Source: DATKMK01 sp035541895
GTDB taxonomy: Bacteria > Desulfobacterota > Binatia > HRBIN30 > JACQVA1
Assembly: GCA_035541895.1 (NCBI GenBank)
Contig: DATKMK010000043.1
Coordinates: 105,315-169,314 of the forward strand
Length of the DNA: 64,000 nucleotides
Direction: 5' to 3'
How positions within the stretch are numbered: position 1 is the stretch's first letter; every line of letters begins with the position of its first letter. This document shows positions 44,542 to 54,393 of the stretch, piece by piece. The notes under the pieces were generated by a model. That model saw only the letters and a list, made by a program, of their open reading frames with translations. It was not told where the DNA came from and searched no databases. The translations under genes and the position numbers were made by a program.

Positions 44542-45648
44542 ATGACAAGACCAGTGATTGCAATCATCGCCGGTGCGTGCGGTGTGGTGACGATTTTCAT
44601 TGCCGTCAACCATTTCCGTCGCGACGATTCGAGCCGGGACATCGACGCTCGTACACGATTGGCGGCGCGTGCCGCGCAATCGATCGAGGAACGAGGCGGG
44701 TTCAGCGCCAGACCGGAAGGATATGAGTCGGGAGCGGATGCCGGAACGGGCGTGGCGGGTCCGGCGAGCGCCCGGTCAGGCGTCCCCGCACTCCCGGGAA
44801 CGGCGGCGAACCGTGGCGGTACCGGCGGCGGCTTGGGTGGATCGAGCGGCGGGCCGACCGTGATGACCAGCGAGCGTCAGGCCGGTGGCGTCGTTGGATT
44901 CAGCGGCAACCGCGGGGAAGCTCCAGGCGGCGGCACGTCGATTCGGCTGTCGGCCCCCGACACCGCAGTCAAATTCGGCGGTGCTGGCAACGGCAGCGGC
45001 GCGCATGATGAGCAAGTCGTCCTTGCTAACGTTCCGCGCGGCAGCACAAACGCCGCAGACCCGAACAAACCACCGGAGGATCCAAACGAGCCGGTGCTGT
45101 CCCTTCCGCTCGATCGCACCGTCGAGCCGGACAAGGGCGATGCCCCGGTTACCGCCCAAGGGATCACCTTCGACAGTGCCGGCGCGAAGTTTTCGGCCGA
45201 TGCACAATTCATCGTTCCCAACGCCGGTGGGTTGACGGGTGAGGCGGGAACCATCTCGTTCAACTTACAGAACGATTGGACCGGCAACGACAGCACGGAC
45301 GCATCGTTGCTCAAGATTCGTGATCCCAATCAGTGGCAAGACCGCATCGAGATCACCAAGAACGGGCAGTACCTCCGGATGGTGCTATGGGATGACGCCG
45401 GAAACGAGACCGGCGTGAACACGCAAATCAATTGGCAACCGGGCGAGCAGCACTCCATCAGCGTAACCTGGGGCGAGGGCAGTGTCGGGATGAACGTCGA
45501 TGGCCGCTTGGTTGGTCAGAGCGCGTATCCGGGGCAGTTGGTCTTTCAACCTGGAACCCCGATGTACATCGGATCGGACGTGCCCGGTGGACAAGGCGGA
45601 GCGCGTTCGACCCTGAGCGACATCAAGGTGTACAACACGAAGCAGTAG
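44542..45648 (+). CDS. Membrane-anchored LamG/concanavalin A-like domain protein
   Basis: The 368-residue protein starts with one N-terminal hydrophobic helix (VIAIIAGACGVVTIFIAV). A long Gly/Ala/Pro-rich disordered linker (~40-185) leads to a C-terminal jelly-roll of the LamG/laminin-G-like type (residues ~187-365: LSLPLDRTVEPDKGDAPV, TISFNLQNDWTGNDSTDASLLKI, TPMYIGSDVPGGQGG and a final STLSDIKVYN). Such domains bind carbohydrate or protein at the cell surface. A strong terminator follows the gene. Confidence 0.82.
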   Translation: MTRPVIAIIAGACGVVTIFIAVNHFRRDDSSRDIDARTRLAARAAQSIEERGGFSARPEGYESGADAGTGVAGPASARSGVPALPGTAANRGGTGGGLGGSSGGPTVMTSERQAGGVVGFSGNRGEAPGGGTSIRLSAPDTAVKFGGAGNGSGAHDEQVVLANVPRGSTNAADPNKPPEDPNEPVLSLPLDRTVEPDKGDAPVTAQGITFDSAGAKFSADAQFIVPNAGGLTGEAGTISFNLQNDWTGNDSTDASLLKIRDPNQWQDRIEITKNGQYLRMVLWDDAGNETGVNTQINWQPGEQHSISVTWGEGSVGMNVDGRLVGQSAYPGQLVFQPGTPMYIGSDVPGGQGGARSTLSDIKVYNTKQ

Positions 45649-45673
45649 CCAGCGGCAAACTCTGTAGGAAACC

Positions 45674-45709
45674 AAAGGGCCTCCCCCGCATCAGCGAGGG
45701 AGGCCCTTT
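45674..45709. terminator. Rho-independent terminator between the LamG-like gene and groEL
   Basis: AAAGGGCCTCCC (45674-45685) and GGGAGGCCCTTT (45698-45709) form a perfect 12-bp stem around a 12-nt loop and run into TTTTT on the plus strand. The minus strand is also followed by a short T-run, so it can serve the convergent groEL transcript too. Confidence 0.9.
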
Positions 45710-45739
45710 TTGCATTGCGGTGCAAATGGGGACGGAGGC

Positions 45740-47377
<1,638 letters not shown>

Positions 47378-47432
47378 GGGGTTGTGCCTCCTTCAGTGGG
47401 GTTGTGACTGTGACAGAACGAAGCGGCCGAGG

Positions 47433-47723
47433 TCAGCCCTCAACCACGCCGAGGATGTCTTCCTCGCGCATGATCAAGTGCTCTTCGCCGTCCAGCTTGA
47501 TTTCCGTGCCGGAATACTTTCCGAACAGGATCTTGTCGCCGACCTTGACCTCGAGTGGGGTGAGCTTGCCGTCGTCCGAGACCTTGCCCTTGCCGGCGGC
47601 AACCACCTTGCCCTCTTGCGGCTTTTCCTTGGCGGTATCGGGGATGATGATGCCGCCCTTGGTCTTTTCCTCCTCGGCGATGCGCTTCACAATCACGCGA
47701 TCCTGTAGTGGCCGAATTTTCAT
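47433..47723 (-). CDS. groES: Co-chaperonin GroES (10 kDa)
   Basis: The 96-residue protein begins MKIRPLQDRVIVKRIAEEEK. It contains the mobile loop (TKGGIIIPDTAKEKPQ) and the roof-loop region, and ends with the LIMREEDILGVVE pattern. It caps the GroEL ring. AAGGAGA precedes the ATG at 47723. The 5' leader carries an 8-bp-arm palindrome. Confidence 0.97.
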   Translation of the reverse strand: MKIRPLQDRVIVKRIAEEEKTKGGIIIPDTAKEKPQEGKVVAAGKGKVSDDGKLTPLEVKVGDKILFGKYSGTEIKLDGEEHLIMREEDILGVVEG

Positions 47724-47781
47724 GATCGTCTCCTTTTCCTCCTGCAACGCTTCAAATGTGCTGATTGTCAGCGGCCCATAA

Positions 47782-47799
47782 CCGCAGAAACTTCTGCGG
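47782..47799 (-). promoter_or_regulatory. Palindrome in the groESL leader
   Basis: CCGCAGAA (47782-47789) and TTCTGCGG (47792-47799) are perfect 8-bp arms around AC, 58-76 nt upstream of the groES start. It could be an operator or an RNA hairpin. It does not match the CIRCE sequence. Confidence 0.5.
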
Positions 47800-47815
47800 C
47801 CCAAAAACCGCCGGA

Positions 47816-47843
47816 AGGTTAACCACCTCGGTTTCGATGTCAA
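47816..47843 (-). promoter_or_regulatory. Putative sigma70-type promoter of groESL
   Basis: On the minus strand TTGACA (47843-47838) is followed after 16 nt by TAACCT (47821-47816). The -35 is perfect and the -10 is weak. The position, ~100 nt before groES, is reasonable, but no mapped start is known. Confidence 0.42.
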
Positions 47844-48124
47844 GAGTGCTGCGGATGGATTTTTCGAAGTTCCTGCTCGAAATACTGGCGATAGAGGACG
47901 TCCCACTCACGGCTGCCGAGCGGGACGGAGCGGGACAGCGACGCGATTTTGCGCCGCACGGCCGCATCAATCCGGTTCGATTCCTCGTCCTCATGGGTCA
48001 GCAATCGCTTGAGATCGGCCAGCGCCAGCCGCTCGTTTTCGACCGTCACGAGGCCCTCTTCGCGCAGCGTCCGCAAAATGGCGTGCGCCAGAAACGACAC
48101 CCGAGCTTCACTGAGCGTCGCCAT
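47840..48124 (-). CDS. DUF507 family protein (second copy)
   Basis: The 94-residue protein (SFLAHAILRTLREEGLVTVE, LKRLLTHEDEESNRIDAAVRRKIASLSR, ending REWDVLYRQYFEQELRKI) has the DUF507 pattern of a helical protein with an acidic middle. The function of the family is unknown. Its ATG overlaps by one base the stop of the related gene upstream, so the two are translated together and may form a heterodimer. Confidence 0.83.
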   Translation of the reverse strand: MATLSEARVSFLAHAILRTLREEGLVTVENERLALADLKRLLTHEDEESNRIDAAVRRKIASLSRSVPLGSREWDVLYRQYFEQELRKIHPQHS

Positions 48125-48420
48125 CAGAGGGGAAAGTCCCGCTCGCGCGCCAGGCGTTCCATGATGCCGCGGACAATTCGTCGATGGTCCATCCCGGCCA
48201 TCTTGTTGGCATGCGCGGCCGCCAACCGTTCGGCCTCGGCCTCGAGTTTCGCCTCCTCCTCGAAGCTGTGGGCGATGATTTCGCTGATGCGTTCCGCAAT
48301 CCTCGACTCCTCGGCGACGCTTCGAACCTGGCCGCCCGCGAGCAGGCCTCTGGCCGCCGTCACCGCGATTCGCTGAATCTCCCCGGCGCGCATCGGTGCC
48401 TTACCTAGCTCCATCATCAT
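48124..48420 (-). CDS. DUF507 family protein (first copy)
   Basis: The 98-residue protein (IQRIAVTAARGLLAGGQVRS, EESRIAERISEIIAHSFEEEAKLEAEAERLA, GIMERLARERDFPL) is a DUF507 protein paired with the copy downstream. Three consecutive ATGs (48420, 48417, 48414) could start it. The pair stands just upstream of groES on the same strand. Confidence 0.8.
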   Translation of the reverse strand: MMMELGKAPMRAGEIQRIAVTAARGLLAGGQVRSVAEESRIAERISEIIAHSFEEEAKLEAEAERLAAAHANKMAGMDHRRIVRGIMERLARERDFPL

Positions 48421-48501
48421 CCGCCTGCAACCACGCCGGGCCAATGACCGGCAAGTCGTCGCTGACCGAGCGCCAAGCGGACAGATTCAAGCAAAAAATG
48501 A

Positions 48502-48531
48502 TTGACTTGCCGCCGCGGCCGGCAGTAGAGT
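48502..48531 (+). promoter_or_regulatory. Putative promoter of the RRM gene
   Basis: TTGACT (48502-48507) and TAGAGT (48526-48531) are separated by 18 nt, downstream of an A-rich patch, about 105 nt before the RNA-binding protein gene. The long leader is common for cold-induced RNA-binding proteins, but this is inference. Confidence 0.4.
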
Positions 48532-48636
48532 CCGCCTGTCATTTCCCCGGCAACAGCGGCGTGTCCGCCATCCCGCGGGTCGGGGCCGTGCGGGCTCTGG
48601 AAATTTCGAACGCTCCAGGGCTGAAGGAGGCGCCGA

Positions 48637-49026
48637 ATGTCCACCAAGTTGTACGTCGGTAACCTGCCGTTCAAGGTTCGCGAGGAAGACCTCCTGCCGC
48701 TCTTTCAGCAAGCCGGCACAGTGCAAGCGGTCAACATCATCCGCGACAAGTTCTCGGGACAGTCGCGCGGATTCGGCTTTGTCGAGATGGGCTCAAGCGA
48801 CGAGGCGCAAAAGGCGATTGAGATGTTCAACGGCCACACGCTCGATCAGCGCCAGATGATCGTCAACGAAGCGCGGCCGCAAACGCCACGGCCCCCACGC
48901 GGCCCGGGAGGAAACCGCAGCGGTCCGGGCGGCGGATATAACCGGCGCGGCCGGCCCGGCGGTAGTGGACGTTTCGGGACCGGTGGCGGGCCGTACGGCA
49001 GCGAGCAAGAGAGTAGCGGCGGCTGA
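48637..49026 (+). CDS. RRM-type RNA-binding protein with Gly/Arg-rich tail
   Basis: The 129-residue protein has one RRM (residues 3-81) with RNP2 LYVGNL and RNP1 GQSRGFGFVEM. A Pro/Gly/Arg-rich low-complexity tail (~83-129) with RGG-like motifs follows. Such proteins bind single-stranded RNA and often respond to cold or stress. AAGGAGG stands before the ATG. It is divergent from the DUF507-groESL cluster. Confidence 0.93.
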   Translation: MSTKLYVGNLPFKVREEDLLPLFQQAGTVQAVNIIRDKFSGQSRGFGFVEMGSSDEAQKAIEMFNGHTLDQRQMIVNEARPQTPRPPRGPGGNRSGPGGGYNRRGRPGGSGRFGTGGGPYGSEQESSGG

Positions 49027-49191
49027 GCCTTTCTCGGGCTTTGCTTACGCGATGTGACGCCCGTCACTCGCGGCGCTTGACTGTTCAAACTCGCGGCGGT
49101 TAGACAACCGTGTGCCGCCGCAATTGACTGCGATCGCTTCCGAACTTAATTCGCTCGCGCGTGCTGCGCGTGCCTCACATGGACGAGGCTG

Positions 49192-49782
49192 ATGACGCCG
49201 GTTCGCCCGTCGCCCGTCCGCCTGCGGCGCTTGATCGACGCCGCGATGGAACTTGAACGGCAGACCATGCATCTGTACTGCCAGTTCGAGAGTCAATTCG
49301 TGCAACCGGAAGAACTGCGACGCTTCTGGTTCGACATGGCTCAGCATGAGTCACGTCACTTCGGGGCGCTCGCCTTGGTTGCCGGGCTCATCGAAGGCGC
49401 CCCGCAGCGCGATCTACCGACGGCGACGGCGCTAACGCCGTCTCGGGTGCAACACCTGCGGAGGCTCCTCGATCGTCTCCGTCGCGAAGTGGCGGCCGGG
49501 GTCACGTTAGCGCGCGCGTTCGAGATCTCGCTGGAGATCGAGAGTTCGGAGATCGAGGATGTCGTGCTCGACTTGCTGCACTCGCTCAAGGGCGAAGCCG
49601 AGCGGGAGCGCGCCACCCAGCTCCTGATTCACGACCTCGGCGACCTCAGCTACATGATCGAAAAGTACACGACGGATCACGTCCTGCTTGCGCGCGCCGA
49701 CGCATTGCTGGAGCAGCAGGTTGGCAGGCTTCGCGGTCGGCCCTCGACCGCGCGCGCGAATTTGCGACGCGTCAAGGGGTAG
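49192..49782 (+). CDS. Rubrerythrin/ferritin-like helical protein
   Basis: The 196-residue protein fits a four-helix ferritin-like bundle. Helix 1 has ELERQTMHLYCQF, helix 2 has QHESRHFGALAL (Glu53 and His56 as an ExxH motif), and helix 3 has EISLEIESSEIEDVVLDLL. Helix 4 has LIHDLGDLSYMIEKY but lacks a clear second ExxH, so the diiron site may be incomplete. No rubredoxin domain is present. The role may be in iron or peroxide handling; uncertain. Confidence 0.65.
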   Translation: MTPVRPSPVRLRRLIDAAMELERQTMHLYCQFESQFVQPEELRRFWFDMAQHESRHFGALALVAGLIEGAPQRDLPTATALTPSRVQHLRRLLDRLRREVAAGVTLARAFEISLEIESSEIEDVVLDLLHSLKGEAERERATQLLIHDLGDLSYMIEKYTTDHVLLARADALLEQQVGRLRGRPSTARANLRRVKG

Positions 49783-49797
49783 TCGGCCTCGATCTGC

Positions 49798-51126
49798 CTA
49801 CGCAGCGGCGAGCCGGATGCAGAAGCGCGAGCCCTGAGTGGGCTCGCTTTGTACGGACAGATCCCCTCCCATGGCGCGGGCGAGATGTGCCGAGATCGAA
49901 AGACCGATGCCGACGCCGCCGAACGCGTTCGAGTTCGTTGCGCGGTGAAAGGGCTCGAAAATGCGGTCGAGATCGTCGCGGTCGATGCCGATCCCGGTAT
50001 CAGCCACCGCGATCTCCACTTGGTTCGATTCGATCGGCTGAGCGCTCAGCCCGATCTCGCCACTGGCGGTGAACTTGGCGGCGTTGGACAGCAGATTCAC
50101 GAGGATCTGGCGCAACCGGTCTGGGTCCGCCGATACCGTCAGGTTGCGCGGCGCGTTGACCGTGAACTGCACGGGCTTTGCAGCCAGTATCGGACGGATG
50201 AACGCCGCCAGCTCTTCAAACAGCGGAGCGAGATCCACTCGTTCCAGGCGTATCGCCAAGCGCCCGGCCTCGACACGCGAAAGATCGAGGAGGTCGCTGA
50301 TCAGGTACACCAGACTCTGCGTGCTCGACATGATGCGTTCGAGTGGCGAACGCAGCGGTGCCGGTAACGGCCCGAAGCCCTCGTCGAGGATCAGCTGCGT
50401 GTAGCCGAGGATGACATTCAGTGGCGTGCGCAATTCGTGCGAGACGTTGGCGAGAAACAGGTTCTTCGCCGCGTTGGCCTTGGCCAATGCCGCGTTCGCT
50501 TGCCGCAGCTCTTCCGTCTGGCGAAACGAAGCAAAGCGGTACCGGTCGAGGAACAGCGCGCCCGCCACCGACAAGCCGCCGATGACCGTCAACCCGAGCG
50601 CCGTGAGCGGCACCGGCGTTACGCTGACCGCGCCGAGCCACACCGCGCCGAGGTAGGCGAGCACCGCCGCGATCGCCACCGGCAGTTGCCCCCAGCCCCC
50701 GAGCGGTAACCCCACCGTAATGCCGGTGACGAGGTAGACCAACGCCAGCGCCATGATCTCGGTCTCGCCGTGCAACGTCACGTGATACGACGCAATCAAT
50801 CCGCACAACAGAGCGCAGGTGATGTCGACGATGACGACGCTGTGTCGTCGTCCGGTGCTCGTGCGGGTCAGCAGCACGGCAGCCAGACACACCAGCAGTT
50901 CCGCGCCGAAGATCACGGCGTAGAACTTCATCCGCTCCGGATGGGCGAGGTACTCCAGCAGCCAGGCGACGCTGAAGACGGTCGCAAACGCCAAGGTCAG
51001 CGCCGGCAGGCGCGCCGCCGTCAGACTCGCGGTCTCGCGTGCATACAACTCTTCGGTCGAGGCCCCGGTCATGGGCAGCGATGTCGGGACGGCATAGGAT
51101 GATTGATCTGCGCTCGTCTCCGCCAA
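49798..51126 (-). CDS. Sensor histidine kinase, membrane-bound
   Basis: The 442-residue protein has about five or six N-terminal transmembrane helices (residues ~40-200). A short coiled coil (QTEELRQANAALAKANAAKN), the HisKA domain with NVSHELRTPLN, and the HATPase N box (QILVNLLSNAAKFT) with G boxes (VADTGIGI, GGVGIGLSI) follow. No periplasmic sensor domain is seen, so it may sense through the membrane part. No response regulator is adjacent, so it is an orphan kinase. Confidence 0.92.
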   Translation of the reverse strand: MAETSADQSSYAVPTSLPMTGASTEELYARETASLTAARLPALTLAFATVFSVAWLLEYLAHPERMKFYAVIFGAELLVCLAAVLLTRTSTGRRHSVVIVDITCALLCGLIASYHVTLHGETEIMALALVYLVTGITVGLPLGGWGQLPVAIAAVLAYLGAVWLGAVSVTPVPLTALGLTVIGGLSVAGALFLDRYRFASFRQTEELRQANAALAKANAAKNLFLANVSHELRTPLNVILGYTQLILDEGFGPLPAPLRSPLERIMSSTQSLVYLISDLLDLSRVEAGRLAIRLERVDLAPLFEELAAFIRPILAAKPVQFTVNAPRNLTVSADPDRLRQILVNLLSNAAKFTASGEIGLSAQPIESNQVEIAVADTGIGIDRDDLDRIFEPFHRATNSNAFGGVGIGLSISAHLARAMGGDLSVQSEPTQGSRFCIRLAAA

Positions 51127-51189
51127 GGCGCTCTATACCGCGCCGCGTGGCTGCTTGACAAATTCATGTACGGTCGATTGAAGCCCACC

Positions 51190-52062
51190 ATGTCGCGTCC
51201 CGTTTTGCTCGTCCACGGTGGCGCCGGTCAGATCGACGCGCGCTTCGGGGAAGCCGTCGAGTCGGGATGCCGCCGCGCGGTCGGCAGCGGGTGGGCCATT
51301 CTGGAGCGCGGCGGCGATGCAGTCCGTGCTGTAGTCGCCGCGGTCGCGGAGCTCGAGAACGATCCGCATTTCAACGCGGGACTCGGCTCGGTGCTGACGT
51401 GTGCCGGCACCGTCGAGACCGACGCCTCGGTCATGGAAGGCAGCCAACTCGCCGCCGGCGCATGTGGCGCGACGCGTGGCGTGCGCAACCCCATTCGGTT
51501 GGCGCATGCCATCTTGCACGACGACGCCACCGTCTTGCTGGTCGGATCGGGAGCGCAGGCCTTTGCGCGCGAGCATGGCATTGCGCGCTGTCGGCCCAAC
51601 GCGTTGATCACCGAACATCAACGACAGCGTTGGCTGGAGCGGGCTCCGTCAAACAGCGGCGGCACAGTTGGAGCGGTCGCCATCGATCGCGCCGGTGTGG
51701 TGGCCGCGGCGACCTCGACCGGGGGAGTGCGCTTCAAGCGCCCCGGCCGCCTCGGCGACAGCGCGATCATCGGCGCCGGCACGTATGCCGACAATCAGGC
51801 GGGGGCGGCGTCGGCGACGGGCTTAGGCGAGGCGATCATCCGGGTAGCGCTGGCGAAGACCGCTGTCGACCTGCTCCGCGACGGACGCGATCCGATGCGC
51901 GCCGCGCGCGCCGCCGTCGCTTGCCTGGCGGCCCGCACCGGCGCAATCGCCGGTGTCATCGTGGTTGATCGGCTCGGTCGAATCGGCCACGCCTATAACA
52001 GCCCGCAGCTTCCGCGCGCCCATCGCGATGCCGAGTCAGGTGCCATTGTGTTCGCGTGCTGA
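51190..52062 (+). CDS. Isoaspartyl peptidase/L-asparaginase (Ntn hydrolase)
   Basis: The 290-residue enzyme has the plant-type asparaginase features: LLVHGGAG at the start, ENDPHFNAGLGSVLT, and the autocleavage site SGGTVGAVAID with nucleophile Thr159 exposed after self-processing. It hydrolyses beta-aspartyl dipeptides or L-asparagine. The ATG at 51190 begins MSRPVLLVHGG; an upstream start would add a non-conserved stretch overlapping the kinase promoter. Confidence 0.9.
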   Translation: MSRPVLLVHGGAGQIDARFGEAVESGCRRAVGSGWAILERGGDAVRAVVAAVAELENDPHFNAGLGSVLTCAGTVETDASVMEGSQLAAGACGATRGVRNPIRLAHAILHDDATVLLVGSGAQAFAREHGIARCRPNALITEHQRQRWLERAPSNSGGTVGAVAIDRAGVVAAATSTGGVRFKRPGRLGDSAIIGAGTYADNQAGAASATGLGEAIIRVALAKTAVDLLRDGRDPMRAARAAVACLAARTGAIAGVIVVDRLGRIGHAYNSPQLPRAHRDAESGAIVFAC

Positions 52063-52141
52063 ACGGCACACTTGATCGTTGAAAGCGTCCTGAGGCTGGG
52101 GTAGTCAAACCCTCGCGCTGCGGCGCTGGCACCCCCTACGT

Positions 52142-52903
52142 ATGGACTCCGTTGCCACTACGACCGCGTCGTTCAGCAGCCCGCTGCAATTCCTGTGGGG
52201 CGTGGGTGCGGCCATCGTGATGTTCTGCATCACGGTCTTTTGGGGCGTGGTGTGCATCCTCCTGACGCTGATCACTCGGCAGTCGTGGCCTCCGGACGTG
52301 ATCGGGCGCATTTGGTGCCGGTGGATTCTCACCCTCTGCGGCATCCACGTCGACTTGGAGGGTGCGGAACACATCGATCGGCGGCGCTCGTACGTGATCA
52401 TCTCCAATCACCTGAGCAACTTCGACATTTGGACCACGGTGGCGTGCGTGCCGGCGAAGGTGCGGTTTGTCGCCAAGAAAGAGCTGCTCCGGTTCCCGAT
52501 TTTCGGACAGGCACTGGCGCTCAGCGACCACATCATCATCGACCGCAGCAAGCCTGAGGAGGCGGTGGAGATCATCAACCGGCAGGCCCGCGAACGCATC
52601 GGCGAGGGGTTCTGCATTCTCTTTTATGCCGAGGGCACACGCAGTCGGGACGGCAAGATCCACGAGTTCAAGAAGGGTGGCGCTGCGCTCGCCTTGCGGG
52701 CCGGGTTGCCGATCATTCCGATGTCCGTCAGCGGGACGCGCAAGTTCCTGCCGCGCGGCAGCGCGATCTTTCGCCCCGGCGGCCGAGTGAAAATCGTCAT
52801 CGGCGAGCCGATCGAGACCGCGGGTCTCGGGATCGCTGCCCGCGACGAGCTGACCGAACGCGTCCGCGACATCGTGGTCAAAAACTATATCGAAGACTAC
52901 TAA
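52142..52903 (+). CDS. plsC: 1-acyl-sn-glycerol-3-phosphate acyltransferase
   Basis: The 253-residue membrane protein has a hydrophobic N-terminus (residues ~16-45), the acyltransferase NH-x4-D motif (SNHLSNFD, His90 and Asp95), and the phosphate-binding EGTRS block. It acylates lysophosphatidic acid to phosphatidic acid. It stands 58 nt before the ccm operon on the same strand. Confidence 0.92.
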   Translation: MDSVATTTASFSSPLQFLWGVGAAIVMFCITVFWGVVCILLTLITRQSWPPDVIGRIWCRWILTLCGIHVDLEGAEHIDRRRSYVIISNHLSNFDIWTTVACVPAKVRFVAKKELLRFPIFGQALALSDHIIIDRSKPEEAVEIINRQARERIGEGFCILFYAEGTRSRDGKIHEFKKGGAALALRAGLPIIPMSVSGTRKFLPRGSAIFRPGGRVKIVIGEPIETAGLGIAARDELTERVRDIVVKNYIEDY

Positions 52904-52960
52904 ACCGCCGATAGGCACCGCGACTTCCCTTTTCGCATCGCATCCGATAAGCCGCACGCG

Positions 52961-53689
52961 ATGGCGGCAGCGGCGATCGAAACGCGCGGCTTGACAAGAA
53001 ATTTCGGCGGGGTGCCCGCTTTGCGCGGCGTGGATTTCACGCTCGCACCGGGCGAGGCGGTGGCACTGTTCGGACCCAACGGTGCCGGAAAGTCGACCCT
53101 GCTACGGCTGTGCGCGACGCTCCTGCGCCCGTCGAGCGGATCGGTGAAGATCTTCGGCGCCGACGGCGGCAGCGGCAATCCGCAGGTGCGTCGCCGCACC
53201 GGCTTCTTGTCGCATCAGAGTTTCCTCTACCCCGACCTCACCCCGATGGAGAATCTCTCCTTCTATGCGCGCATGTTCGGCGTCGCCGACCCGCCGCACC
53301 GCGTGCACGATGTGATCGAGCAAGTCGGACTGGTCGGGTGGGCGAATCGGCCGGTGCGCACGCTGTCGCGCGGATTGGAGCAGCGCTGTGCGCTGGCGCG
53401 GGCGCTGTTGCACGAACCGGATCTGCTGCTGCTGGACGAGCCATTCACCGGCTTGGATGTCAATGCAAGTGCGATCCTGCGTGCGGTGCTCGACACCGCG
53501 CACCGGCGCGGCGCGGCGTTGGTGATGACCACCCACGACGTGGCCCAGGGTCTCGCGAGCTGCCGCCGTGCCGTCATTCTCGCACGCGGGAAACTCGTCT
53601 GGGATGGCGCGGTCGCGTCCGAAGCACGAGACGAATTCGAGCGCCGGCTACTCGCGGTGATGCAGCAACCGCCCCGCGCCGCGGCGTGA
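52961..53689 (+). CDS. ccmA: Heme exporter ATPase CcmA
   Basis: The 242-residue ABC ATPase has Walker A GPNGAGKST (38-46), a Q-loop, a degenerate signature LSRGLEQRCALARAL and Walker B LLLLDEPFTGLD. Context with ccmB and ccmC fixes its identity in cytochrome c maturation, where it drives release of holo-CcmE from CcmC. Twenty-one nt separate it from ccmB. Confidence 0.92.
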   Translation: MAAAAIETRGLTRNFGGVPALRGVDFTLAPGEAVALFGPNGAGKSTLLRLCATLLRPSSGSVKIFGADGGSGNPQVRRRTGFLSHQSFLYPDLTPMENLSFYARMFGVADPPHRVHDVIEQVGLVGWANRPVRTLSRGLEQRCALARALLHEPDLLLLDEPFTGLDVNASAILRAVLDTAHRRGAALVMTTHDVAQGLASCRRAVILARGKLVWDGAVASEARDEFERRLLAVMQQPPRAAA

Positions 53690-53710
53690 CCGCAAACCAG
53701 CGACGCGATC

Positions 53711-54370
53711 GTGTTAGCGCTTCTGTGGAAAGATCTGCAGATCGAGTTTCGCACCAAGGAGACCTTGGCGTCGTTGCTCATGCTCGGATTGTTGACGCTG
53801 CTCATTCTCAGTTTCGCCTTTGATCCAATGAGCGAGCTGCGCGGCGAGGCGGCGCCGGCGGTCTTGTGGGTGGCGCTCATCTTCGCCGGCGTGCTGGGGA
53901 TCAACCGCTCCTTCCTCACTGAGCGCGAGAACGAATGTCTGCAAGGCGTGCTGCTCTGCCCGGTCGACCGCGGCAGCATCTACTTGGCGAAAGTGGTCGG
54001 GAACGTCATCTTCATGGTCACCGCCCAACTGATTGTCGGACCGATCTTCGTGTTCTTTTTCAACCTGCCGCTGAGTTGGGCACTGGCCCGGCTGATTCCG
54101 ATTGTGCTGTTGGGACTGATTGGGTTCGCCGCGGTGGGATCGTTGTTCGCCGCGATTTCGGTTCGGACCCGCGCACGCGAGGTGATGCTGCCGCTCCTGT
54201 TGCTGCCGATGGTGGTACCCGTGTTGATCGGCGGGGTGAAGGCGAGCGCGCGGGTGCTAGCCGGAAAGGCGCTGGGCGACGTGAGCCAGTGGCTGAATCT
54301 CCTGCTTGGTTTTGACGCGCTGTTCCTGGTTGTCGGGTGGCTCGTGTTTGAATATGCTGTCGAAGAGTGA
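53711..54370 (+). CDS. ccmB: Heme exporter membrane protein CcmB
   Basis: The 219-residue protein has six predicted membrane helices and the CcmB opening WKDLQIEFRTKETLASLLML, followed by FAFDP and INRSFLTERENECLQGVLL. It forms the CcmAB transporter unit. It starts with GTG; its last 4 nt overlap an alternative GTG start of ccmC. Confidence 0.92.
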   Translation: MLALLWKDLQIEFRTKETLASLLMLGLLTLLILSFAFDPMSELRGEAAPAVLWVALIFAGVLGINRSFLTERENECLQGVLLCPVDRGSIYLAKVVGNVIFMVTAQLIVGPIFVFFFNLPLSWALARLIPIVLLGLIGFAAVGSLFAAISVRTRAREVMLPLLLLPMVVPVLIGGVKASARVLAGKALGDVSQWLNLLLGFDALFLVVGWLVFEYAVEE

Positions 54371-54393
54371 GTGGTGCGGAGGGGGAACGCGGT

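Noticed and set aside
47838..47860. A GAGTGCT stretch near groES suggesting a CIRCE element
   Set aside because: Only one half-site is present; the second inverted half at the 9-nt spacing is missing.
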